Assembly (NCBI RefSeq): GCF_012396235.1
Contig: NZ_JAAXPA010000040.1
Coordinates: forward strand, 1 to 56,769
Length of the DNA stretch: 56,769 bases
Source of the DNA: Rhodococcus opacus
GTDB lineage: Bacteria > Actinomycetota > Actinomycetes > Mycobacteriales > Mycobacteriaceae
Direction: 5' to 3'
In this document: positions 42,051 to 49,242 of the stretch, one piece after another
How positions within the stretch are numbered: the first letter of the stretch is position 1
Layout of the letters: each line of letters opens with the position of its first letter
Program-made: the position numbers and the translations under genes
Notes under the pieces: generated by a model
Seen by the model: only the letters and a program-made list of their open reading frames with translations
Database searches by the model: none
Told to the model about the DNA's origin: nothing

Positions 42051-42313
42051 GTGCATCAGCGTTTCACCGGCACTTTCGAGGAGTCACTGCCATGAGCCCC
42101 GTGCAGTTTCAGAAACGAATTCGACTGCAACACGCCCGCTCGATGCTGGTCGCCCACCCCGGTGACGTCGCGGGCGTCGGGCATCGTGTCGGCTACGACA
42201 ACCCCTCACAGTTCAATCGCGAATACCGCCGCCTGTTCGGCGCCTCCCCCGGCAAAGACGCTCACGGCATACGCACGAACACCGCACTATCGCACGCCGG
42301 CCCCCTGCCCTGA
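42045..42313 (+). pseudogene. AraC-family regulator, C-terminal remnant
   Basis: The frame reads SASAFHRHFRGVTAMSPVQF, QKRIRLQHARSMLVAHPGDV and AGVGHRVGYDNPSQFNREYR, RLFGASPGKD: the last helix of the first HTH and the complete second HTH of AraC/XylS. The N-terminal sensor domain and most of the first HTH are gone, and no proper start exists. It stands head-to-head with the aldo/keto reductase remnant. Confidence 0.8.
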
Positions 42314-42315
42314 CG

Positions 42316-42341
42316 GTTTCCGGGTCCTCTCGAAGGGGTAA
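42316..42341 (+). promoter_or_regulatory. SigB/SigF-type promoter for the SDR gene
   Basis: GTTT (42316-42319), 16 nt, GGGTAA (42336-42341). It fits the stress sigma consensus and lies 86 nt before the start codon. Confidence 0.6.
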
Positions 42342-42426
42342 GCGTCGCGGGAAGCGCCTCTCACTGATTCGACGAACTTATCAGTCCGGCTTGCCGATTC
42401 GACAGAAGACGAAGAAGGGTACGAGA

Positions 42427-43323
42427 ATGGCCGACCAGTACGTCCGGCAGGATCCCACTACGCAGTACCCCGCCCCCGATCGCGAACACCAACCGGAGTT
42501 ACCGCACCCGGGACTGACCTCCGACATGGTGACCGCCCCGGATCACGGCGAGAAGTCCTATCGGGGAAGCGGCCGCCTCGACGGTCGCCACGCCCTGATC
42601 ACCGGCGCGGATTCGGGCATCGGACGGGCGGTGGCGATCGCGTTTGCTCGCGAGGGTGCCGACGTCGTGGTCAGTTGCCTGGAGGCCGAGGAGTCGGACG
42701 CACGGGAGACCGTGCGACTGGTGGAAGAGGCCGGACGACGAGGCGTCGTCGCGACCGGTGACATCACGTCGGAGGACCACTGTCAGGCTCTCGTGGATCT
42801 GACGGTCCGTGAACTCGGCGGTCTCGACATACTCGTCAACAACGCGGCCTTTCAGATGGTGCAGACGGGTGGTATCGCCGACATCACCACCGAGCAATTC
42901 GACCGTGTCCTGCGCACGAACCTCTACGCGCTGTTCTGGTTGTGCAAGAAGTCCGTCGCGGTCATGGAACCTGGATCGACGATCGTGAACACCTCGTCGA
43001 TCCAAGGGATGAATCCGTCTCCCGGGCTTCTCGACTACGCCACCACGAAGGCAGGGATCATCGATTTCACCAAGGGTTTGGCGGCCGATGTGGCGAAGCG
43101 GGGAATCCGGGTCAATGCCGTTGCACCGGGGCCCATCTGGACGCCGCTGATCCCCGCGACAATGCCCGCCGACGGTTATCGGCAGTTCGGGGACGACGTG
43201 CCTCTGGGCAGGCCCGGCCAACCGGCCGAACTGGCACCCGCGTACGTATTCCTCGCATCGAGCGAATCCAGCTACGTCACCGGAGAAGTGCTCGGCGTCA
43301 CCGGCGGGACGCCCTTCACCTGA
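42427..43323 (+). CDS. SDR family oxidoreductase, general-stress type
   Basis: 298 residues from the ATG at 42427 (MADQYVRQDPTTQYPAPDRE). The Pro-rich leader before the Rossmann fold is typical of the Gsp39/YhdF-like SDR group, which is SigB-controlled in Bacillus. Then RHALITGADSGIGRAVAIAF, DILVNNAAFQM, SIVNTSS-type STIVNTSSIQGMNPSPGLLD, and YATTKAGIIDFTKGLA with the catalytic Tyr and Lys. C-terminal YVTGEVLGVTGGTPFT. NAD(P)-dependent; substrate unknown. Confidence 0.9.
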   Translation: MADQYVRQDPTTQYPAPDREHQPELPHPGLTSDMVTAPDHGEKSYRGSGRLDGRHALITGADSGIGRAVAIAFAREGADVVVSCLEAEESDARETVRLVEEAGRRGVVATGDITSEDHCQALVDLTVRELGGLDILVNNAAFQMVQTGGIADITTEQFDRVLRTNLYALFWLCKKSVAVMEPGSTIVNTSSIQGMNPSPGLLDYATTKAGIIDFTKGLAADVAKRGIRVNAVAPGPIWTPLIPATMPADGYRQFGDDVPLGRPGQPAELAPAYVFLASSESSYVTGEVLGVTGGTPFT

Positions 43324-43354
43324 GCACCGCGTGAGTGACGGAGGCCCTGCGAGG

Positions 43355-44098
43355 TCACTCCTTTTCGCGGGCGGCGACGATGGCGTCGAGGTTGGCGGCG
43401 ATGTTCTGCTCGGCGCGAGCTTTGTCGACACCCAGTCCGGTGAGCACTCCGACCCCGTCCTCGACCTCGAGCAGGGCCAGCAGGATGTGCTCGGTTCCGA
43501 TGTAGTTGTGCCCTAAACGTAGTGCCTCACGGAACGTCAGTTCGAGCGCCTTGCGTGACTGGGCATCGAAGGGAATGAGCGCGGGCACCTCCTCGACGGC
43601 GGGGGGCAGAGTCGCGGTCGCGGCGTGCCGGACCGAATCCAGTGTCACGTCCTGCGCGGAGATCGCCCGGGCGCCGAGCCCTTCCGGATCGGCCAGGAGT
43701 CCGAGGATGAGATGCTGGGGCAGGATCTCGGCGGTGCGTGCCGCCCTGGCCTCGTTCTGCGCGACCACCACCACCTGTCGTGCGCGCGGAGTGAACCGGC
43801 TGAATCCCTGATTCGGGTCGAGGTCGGAGGCCTGCCCGGGATCCTTGGGGACGAATCGCTTCTGCGCGGCCTGCTTCGTGACGCCCATGCTCTTGCCGAT
43901 TTCGGTCCACGATGCCCCCGAGCGGCGGGCCTGGTCGACGAAGTGGCCGATGAGATGGTCGGCCAGTTCACCGAGGTGCTCCGCGGCGAGGACCGCGTCG
44001 GTGAGTTGCTCGAGCGGGGCTTCGGCGTGCACCTTCTTGATCGCGTCGATGAGCTCGTCGAGTCGGATGGGTGGGGTCGTGCGATCTGAAGTCTCCAT
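43355..44098 (-). CDS. Clp_N-domain transcriptional regulator
   Basis: 247 residues. An N-terminal helical part (about 1-85) carries the HTH GASWTEIGKSMGVTKQAAQK with RFVP. Two Clp N-terminal repeats follow: FTPRARQVVVVAQNEARAAR, TAEILPQHLILGLLADPEGL and FREALRLGHNYIGTEHILLA, LLEVEDGVGVLTGLGV. In ClpC these repeats bind adaptors and substrates; there is no AAA+ domain here. A regulator sensing misfolded protein or adaptor state is possible. Two operators of identical geometry overlap its promoter. Confidence 0.85.
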   Translation of the reverse strand: METSDRTTPPIRLDELIDAIKKVHAEAPLEQLTDAVLAAEHLGELADHLIGHFVDQARRSGASWTEIGKSMGVTKQAAQKRFVPKDPGQASDLDPNQGFSRFTPRARQVVVVAQNEARAARTAEILPQHLILGLLADPEGLGARAISAQDVTLDSVRHAATATLPPAVEEVPALIPFDAQSRKALELTFREALRLGHNYIGTEHILLALLEVEDGVGVLTGLGVDKARAEQNIAANLDAIVAAREKE

Positions 44099-44099
44099 G

Positions 44100-44146
44100 C
44101 GTCAACTCTAGGTTGACGGACCGTGAGCGTCAACCCCAGGTTGTCG
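44100..44146 (-). promoter_or_regulatory. Promoter with paired operators for the Clp_N regulator
   Basis: Two palindromes share one geometry: CGTCAAC-N5-GTTGACG (44100-44118, perfect) and CGTCAAC-N5-GTTGTCG (44128-44146, one mismatch), 28 bp apart centre to centre. On the minus strand TTGACG (44133-44128) and TAGAGT (44110-44105) are 17 bp apart and would start RNA at about the ATG (44098), so the mRNA is probably leaderless. The operators cover both boxes, as expected for autorepression. Confidence 0.7.
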
Positions 44147-44183
44147 CTTTCGACTTCCGCGAGCTGCGCACCACCCGCGATCC

Positions 44184-44212
44184 GATCTGCTACTTTTCAT
44201 AGCTAGCAGATC
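44184..44212 (+). promoter_or_regulatory. PadR operator candidate
   Basis: GATCTGCTA (44184-44192) and TAGCAGATC (44204-44212) form a perfect 9-bp inverted repeat with an 11-nt gap, 17 nt before the padR-like start codon. Likely autoregulatory site. Confidence 0.6.
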
Positions 44213-44228
44213 TAGGGATAGGGGTTCT

Positions 44229-44591
44229 ATGCATATCGAGAAAGATCTGGTGGCGGCTTCGGCCACTCCCCTCGTGCTCGGAATTCTCGCGGAAGGCGAG
44301 TCCTACGGGTATGCCATCTTGAAACGAGTGAACGACTTGTCCGGCGGACGGATTCAGTGGACCGACGGAATGTTGTACCCACTTCTGCATCGCCTGGAAA
44401 GGTTGGAATACGTGTCGGCATCGTGGGGAGCCTCCGACAGCGGGCGAAGGCGTAAGCACTACACGATCACCGCTGCGGGCCGGGAGATGCTCGCGGAACG
44501 ACGCGCCCAATGGGACGTCGTCGCGGACGCTCTGAGCCAGGTGTGGCGCTCCGTCCAACTGCCCCCAGCCTCCGCCGAAGGATGGTCGTGA
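44229..44591 (+). CDS. PadR family transcriptional regulator
   Basis: 120 residues; ATG at 44229 after AGGGA. PadR winged helix: LVLGILAEGESYGYAILKRV, NDLSGGRIQWTDGMLYPLLH, RLERLEYVSASWG, RRRKHYTITAAGREML. PadR proteins repress a neighbouring operon and are released by small ligands or envelope stress. Its stop shares one base with the next gene's ATG (TGATG). Confidence 0.92.
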   Translation: MHIEKDLVAASATPLVLGILAEGESYGYAILKRVNDLSGGRIQWTDGMLYPLLHRLERLEYVSASWGASDSGRRRKHYTITAAGREMLAERRAQWDVVADALSQVWRSVQLPPASAEGWS

Positions 44592-45937
44592 TGGATACCG
44601 ACAAGGAGCTCGAATCGCAGATCGGCCAGTGGCGGGGTTACGTCGAGCGCCGTCACGCGATATCCGCCGCCGACACCGACGAGATGGAAGACCATCTACG
44701 CGATCAAATTTCGGATCTGTCCGCCGCCGGACTGCAGACCGACGAGGCATTCCTGGTCGCGGTCAAACGCATGGGCAACGTCGATGACATCTCCCGCGAG
44801 TTCGCGCGCGAGCACTCCGATCGGCTGTGGAAGCAACTCGTTCTGATGCCGGCCGCGTCGGATGGCGACGGCACTCGCCCCACACGTGAGCTGTTCGTCG
44901 TTCTCGGGCTCGCCGTCGGCGCGGCACTGTCGGTCAAGGCAGGCGTGACGACACTCGGCGAGCAGGACCTCGCACGCAACCTCAGCCTGTTCGTTCTTCC
45001 GTTCCTCGCCGGATACTTCGCCTGGAAGCGACAGGTCACGCCCCGGCTCGCCGCGGTACTGCTGGTGCCGTTCGCCCTGGCGGCGGTTCTGTTGAACGTC
45101 TTCCCGTTCGCGTCGAACGGCGCCACCGAGGTGATCGCGGCGATCCACGCACCGATCGCGCTGTGGTTCGCCGTCGGCCTTGCGTATGTCGGGGGTCAGT
45201 GGCGATCGGATCGGCGGCGAATGGACTTCATCCGATTCACCGGCGAATGGGTCGTCTACCTGACCCTCCTCGCCCTCGGCGGCGGCGTCCTCATCGGCCT
45301 GACGATCGGTGCGTTCGACGCGCTCGGCCTGAGTGTCGAGTGGTTCATCGAGGACTGGGTGCTGCCGTTCGGGACGGCCGGCGCGGTCATCGTCGCAGCA
45401 TGGCTCGTGGAGGCGAAACAGAATGTAGTCGAGAACATCGCCCCAGTCCTCACCCGCGTGTTCACCCCACTGACCACGCTCATGCTGCTCGTGTTGCTCA
45501 CGGCATTCGCTACGACCGGCAGCGTCGTCGACGTCGACCGAAACCTGTTGATCCTGATGGATCTCATTCTCGTCGTCGTCCTGGGATTGCTGTTGTACGC
45601 GATTTCCGCCCGTGACCCTTACCTGCCACCCGACCTGTTCGACCGCCTCCAACTCGTCCTCGTCGTCAGTGCCCTCGCGGTCGACCTGCTGATGCTGTTC
45701 GCAATGCTCACTCGAATCGCGGAATTCGGCTTCACCCCGAACAAGGTGGCGGCACTCGGAATGAACCTGGTCCTCCTCGTCAACCTGACCTGGTCGGCTC
45801 ATCTCATCCTCGGGTTCCTGCGCGGCCGCCGCGGTTTCAGCTCCACCGAACGCTGGCAGACCCGTTACCTTCCCGTCTTCGGCGTGTGGGCGGCGTTGAT
45901 GGTCGGCGTCCTCCCACCGGTTTTCGACTTCGTGTGA
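44591..45937 (+). CDS. Permease-prefix-domain membrane protein
   Basis: 448 residues from the ATG at 44591. The first ~85 residues form the cytoplasmic permease-prefix/HAAS-like domain (LESQIGQWRGYVERRHAISA, ADTDEMEDHLRDQI, GLQTDEAFLVAVKRMGNVDD). About ten hydrophobic segments follow (LFVVLGLAVGAALSV, LFVLPFLAGYFAW, LILMDLILVVVLGLLLYAI, and others). PadR plus such membrane proteins form common two-gene units in actinobacteria and firmicutes. Function unknown. Confidence 0.85.
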   Translation: MDTDKELESQIGQWRGYVERRHAISAADTDEMEDHLRDQISDLSAAGLQTDEAFLVAVKRMGNVDDISREFAREHSDRLWKQLVLMPAASDGDGTRPTRELFVVLGLAVGAALSVKAGVTTLGEQDLARNLSLFVLPFLAGYFAWKRQVTPRLAAVLLVPFALAAVLLNVFPFASNGATEVIAAIHAPIALWFAVGLAYVGGQWRSDRRRMDFIRFTGEWVVYLTLLALGGGVLIGLTIGAFDALGLSVEWFIEDWVLPFGTAGAVIVAAWLVEAKQNVVENIAPVLTRVFTPLTTLMLLVLLTAFATTGSVVDVDRNLLILMDLILVVVLGLLLYAISARDPYLPPDLFDRLQLVLVVSALAVDLLMLFAMLTRIAEFGFTPNKVAALGMNLVLLVNLTWSAHLILGFLRGRRGFSSTERWQTRYLPVFGVWAALMVGVLPPVFDFV

Positions 45938-45955
45938 CCACGGAGCTGATCGAGA

Positions 45956-46508
45956 TTGTTTTCCTCGCAAAGGGAATTCACGGCATACGGCCCGTCCTAC
46001 TGGGCCATGATCGCGCTGTTCGTCGTGCGGTCCGCGATTCTGGTCTGGCGCGGACGGTGCCAGACCGAATCGCAGTCCCGACGCCTCGGCCGCGTCCTTG
46101 CGGTGCTGACAGCCGCGATCTACGGCGCGACGCTGGTCTATTTCTCGTTTCCGCCCACGATCGGCGGCTCGGTGCCGCTGCGCCTGACCGATCTCGCGAC
46201 CGTCGCGGCGGCCTGTGCGCTGTGGTCCCGGGCGCAGTGGGCCTACGCGCTCACGTACTACTGGGGACTCGTGCTGAGCACCCAGGCGTTGATCTCGCCT
46301 GTTCTGACCGGTCCGGACTTCCCCCACTACCAGTTCCTCGCGTTCTGGGCGATTCACCTGCTCGTGGTCTGGGCGGCCATCTATCTGACGTGGGGCCGAA
46401 GGATGCGGCCTCGGTGGCGCAGCTACCGGTTCACGGTCCTGGTCACGGTCGTCTGGGCGGCGTCTACCTTCACGTTCAACCGTGTCGCCGGAATTCCTCA
46501 ACAGAAAG
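45956..46508 (+). pseudogene. TIGR02206 family membrane protein, 5' part (interrupted by the IS607-type element)
   Basis: TTG start at 45956 gives FSSQREFTAYGPSYWAMIAL, the typical YwaF/TIGR02206 beginning, with five or six membrane segments (VLAVLTAAIYGATLVYFSF, AYALTYYWGLVLSTQALISP). The gene breaks at LNRK-like codons near 46508, where the mobile element starts. Just before, the sequence GGAATTCCTC shows the frame is also shifted relative to the expected AGTNYGFLNRK, so a small indel predates or accompanied the insertion. Confidence 0.8.
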
Positions 46509-46640
46509 CGTCTACATAGATCTCATACTTCCTACCACTGACGTGGCTGGCGTTGGAGATGTATGTACTTCACGGCTACCCGTAACACCCTGCGGTGTTG
46601 CGGGTTTTACCGTGTCCCACACCGACGCTTGTGGCGCAGG
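46509..46640 (-). ncRNA. Putative omega RNA scaffold of the TnpB element
   Basis: In IS607/IS605 elements the guide RNA covers the 3' end of tnpB and the right end, running into the flank. Here a strong hairpin lies at 46579-46606 (ACCCGTAACACC, loop CTGC, GGTGTTGCGGGT), 70 nt from the end. The guide would be the first 16-20 nt outside, on the minus strand CTTTCTGTTGAGGAATTCCG (complement of 46489-46508). Boundaries are approximate. Confidence 0.5.
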
Positions 46641-48317
46641 AACAGTCTTTGTCTGGTTCACCCCCACCTGAGGTGTCGCGGCGGGAGCACTACGACGGAC
46701 ACGGCGATGCCGCTGCCTGCTCGGAGTGGGACACATCTTGTCGCGGCATTGGCGCACCGGCGCATGCTCGATCACCCGGATCCGCGGATTCCGGCCGCGC
46801 TTCCGAACCGCTTTTCCACGTCCCAGCAATGCCCGTTTGGCCAGGTTCACGGCCGCCACATGGTCACGGTTTCCGCCAATTTTGCACTGCACACACCATG
46901 CCCGGTGGTAACCGCCGGGGCGAGAGAGCGCTTCGTTGCAGCCCGGACACAACGCCGACGATCCGCGTGCCGGTACGGACACCACCGTCACACCGACACC
47001 GGCGGCGGTGTGGGTGAGAGCGCCGACGGCTTGGCGGCGGGCCGATTGCGCGGCCCGATTGTTGTTGACATGCCCATGCCCGCGGGTTTCGAGGGTGGTG
47101 AGGTCTTCCACCGCGATCACCGTCGCCCCCGCCGCGGCAGCGAAGTCGGCAACCTGACAGCCGAAGTGAAACGCCATTTCACGGTTGATCTTTGCCCGTT
47201 TGACCCCGACAGCGGTGCGGTGCCCGTCGAGGACGGCGATTTTCTCCTCCAGTTGTGCTCGGACCGCGGGGGGTGCGGCCGCGGCGAGCCGGCGCAGGCG
47301 AGCAGCTTTGCGGTGCAGCAGCTGACCTTCGGTTTGCAGGCGGGCCAGCTTGATCCCGAGGCCTCGGTCGTCGTACGTGAAACCCCGATAGTCCGAGACC
47401 ACACCCTCCGGGGTTTGTGTGGCGACGGCGGCCACACCGAGAGTGGACGGAGACCAGTCCACGCCCACCGCCGTCGTTCCCGATGTCAGATCAGCGGCGG
47501 GGACTGCTTCGGTGGCAGCGCACCGCAACAGCAGACCTCGGTGGTCGAGGACCAGGGTCGGTAGATGCCACTCGCTGATCGGCCGCCGATGCAGGTGCGG
47601 TGGGATCGCGGCGGTCAGCCGGACTCGTCGCCACTGCGCGCGTGCTGTCGGGGCGGCGGTGGTGGGTAGTGTGACTGTCAACGTCATGACGGCGTCTGTG
47701 ACGGTCATGTGTGCGAGTTGTCGATCCGCTGCGGAAAGCCGAGCCATCGCCGAGGTCTGGGGTGGTGCTTGCATGTCGGTGATCCGCAGGCGTGCGTCTG
47801 CCGCGCCGGCAGTGCGGTGTGAGCGCGCTGTGAGCTGCCGCACCACGCCACGGGCGAATCCGGGCGGGACGTACTCCGCAGCGGTGGTGGGTGCGGCGAT
47901 GCGGCCGGTGGCCGGGTCGAACCGGGCCGACAGTGCAGTGATCGCGGTGTCTCGGTATGCCAGAGCCCGCAAAGTGCCTACCGCCTGCGCGGTCACCACC
48001 CGCGTGACACGCGACGGGACGTAGACCCCGTCCGGGTAGTGCGGGGTCCAGCCCAGACGCGCAGCAGCGACATGACCGTGCATCGGGAGTTTCCGGCCGT
48101 GGCTGTCACATCCGGCGGCGAGGACATCGAAGGTGGCCGATTGCCACAGCCGCGAAATCAGCTCGGTTTCGGCACCGGAGATCAGGTCGAGCATCCACCC
48201 GACACGAACGTCGAGGTCGTCGAGCCCGATCGGCGCACCGGTCGCGTCATCGACAGCCAGGTAGGGGCGAGTGGTGAACGAGAACTGTCGCAGCGCAGTC
48301 AATCCGGCATCGGCCAT
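46512..48317 (-). CDS. tnpB: TnpB RNA-guided nuclease of the IS607-family element
   Basis: 601 residues, at the long end for TnpB. RuvC-I is AVGVDWSPSTLGVAAVAT, RuvC-II TVIAVEDLTTLETRG, the zinc ribbon LCPGCNEALSR..WCVQC, and RuvC-III IGGNRDHVAAVNLAKR; the catalytic Asp, Glu and Asp are all present. TnpB uses an RNA from the element's 3' end to cut matching DNA next to a short motif. The C-terminal ~100 residues after the RuvC-III helix are basic and low-complexity and overlap the region where that RNA is normally encoded. The stop codon is only 3 nt inside the element end. Confidence 0.9.
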   Translation of the reverse strand: MADAGLTALRQFSFTTRPYLAVDDATGAPIGLDDLDVRVGWMLDLISGAETELISRLWQSATFDVLAAGCDSHGRKLPMHGHVAAARLGWTPHYPDGVYVPSRVTRVVTAQAVGTLRALAYRDTAITALSARFDPATGRIAAPTTAAEYVPPGFARGVVRQLTARSHRTAGAADARLRITDMQAPPQTSAMARLSAADRQLAHMTVTDAVMTLTVTLPTTAAPTARAQWRRVRLTAAIPPHLHRRPISEWHLPTLVLDHRGLLLRCAATEAVPAADLTSGTTAVGVDWSPSTLGVAAVATQTPEGVVSDYRGFTYDDRGLGIKLARLQTEGQLLHRKAARLRRLAAAAPPAVRAQLEEKIAVLDGHRTAVGVKRAKINREMAFHFGCQVADFAAAAGATVIAVEDLTTLETRGHGHVNNNRAAQSARRQAVGALTHTAAGVGVTVVSVPARGSSALCPGCNEALSRPGGYHRAWCVQCKIGGNRDHVAAVNLAKRALLGRGKAVRKRGRNPRIRVIEHAPVRQCRDKMCPTPSRQRHRRVRRSAPAATPQVGVNQTKTVPAPQASVWDTVKPATPQGVTGSREVHTSPTPATSVVGSMRSM

Positions 48318-48320
48318 CAG

Positions 48321-48950
48321 CTAGCCCCTCTCCACCGGGCCGCCGCATCGCCGAAGAAGTCGACGTTGATGCTCCTTCGACCGCAATCGGTAGAAGCGGC
48401 CGGAAAACGAAGCGAGCACTGCCATGAAGTCATCCATCAGCTCCTCTACCAGCGACTTGTCCCCATGGTCACGCCGGACCTCGACCTTAACCCCGACCGC
48501 CGACAAGTACCGCTCGATCCACGCCACCGGAGAATTGCGCCAACCGATCCCGCCACACCACTCGCACCACCGTGAAGTGACCCTTGGCTGCGTCCTCGAG
48601 CATCCGATTCAGTCCCGCCCGGGTCTCCCGCAGACCTGAACCACGATCCTTGTAGACCCGGTACACGGTGCCGGCGGCACTCTCACGCAGCATCTTCTCC
48701 TGATAGGCGAGCGAGGATTCCTGACCGGTCGAGCCGGACACCCGGCAGTACAACGCTTCCGCCCTGTCGGCTGGAACACTCTCCGGTGCAGGTCGACCCA
48801 GGTAGACGTCGAGATCCTCCCGATCGAAGACTCGTGACCGGAACCTGTACGCCGAGACGGTAACCGGCCCTCCGGCGCGGCCTTCCGGACTCCCACCGAC
48901 ATCTTCAGGTATGCCGCCGCCTCGCCGATGCGCGTGATCCGATAGCAACA
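48321..48950 (-). pseudogene. tnpA: Serine recombinase (IS607 TnpA), frameshifted
   Basis: Three frames are needed. The N-terminal MerR-like HTH reads ITRIGEAAAYLKMSVGV and EGRLPSRRTGSGH. After a shift near 48835 come RVFDREDLDVYLGRPAP and the resolvase core AEALYCRVSGSTGQESSLAY with catalytic Ser, KDRGSGLRETRAGLNRMLED, VVRVVWRDRLAQF. After a second shift near 48525 the end reads AWIERYLSAVGVKVEVRRDH, LVEELMDDFMAVLASFSGRF. At least two indels destroy the protein although the active site sequence survives. Confidence 0.82.
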
Positions 48951-48993
48951 GGAAGGATTAGGAAGTATTAGGGATTACGGTAACAGTTGAGAG

Positions 48994-49143
48994 CCTGCCA
49001 CCGCGACCCTTCTGGACGTTCTGGGTCCCTGGCCGGTGTACCTACTGACGGCGACGACACTGATTCTCGTCGTGTGGGCCCTGATGACCTGGCCGTGGGA
49101 GCGGGCACGACGACGCGCCGAGGAAGGCCCCCTGCCGTCCTGA
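48994..49143 (+). pseudogene. TIGR02206 family membrane protein, 3' part
   Basis: The frame ATATLLDVLGPWPVYLLTAT then TLILVVWALMTWPWERARRR, ending GPLPS, is the last membrane segment and tail of TIGR02206 proteins (family pattern A(T/P)LLD.LGPWP.Y). It completes the gene interrupted at 46508. Confidence 0.78.
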
Positions 49144-49242
49144 CGTTGTCCCGGCGTCTTTGGTGTCACGCATTATCTTCCGAACGACGCTGCCGCTGCG
49201 TAACATCAGATCCATCTCGCTGGAATCCCGATGGAGGCCGAC

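Larger units (their letters stand above)
46509..48993 (-). mobile_element. IS607-family insertion sequence
   Basis: A 2.5-kb segment carrying a serine recombinase gene and tnpB in the order of IS607 elements, both leftward. Boundaries come from the interrupted gene: left flank ends AACAGAAAG, right flank starts CCTGCCACCGCG, which rejoin as codons N-R-K-P-A-T. No target duplication is visible; an AG dinucleotide occurs at both junctions, as expected for serine-recombinase crossover at a 2-bp core. A 10-bp subterminal inverted repeat exists: ATACTTCCTA at 46525-46534 and TAGGAAGTAT at 48959-48968. The tnpA recombinase is frameshifted, so it cannot move without help. Confidence 0.85.

Noticed and set aside
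44696..46501. A 601-codon open frame on the minus strand
   Set aside because: Antisense to the permease-prefix and TIGR02206 genes, with low-complexity charged sequence and no motif.
46563..47564. Plus-strand frame opposite tnpB
   Set aside because: No protein-like features; the minus strand encodes RuvC motifs and the zinc ribbon.
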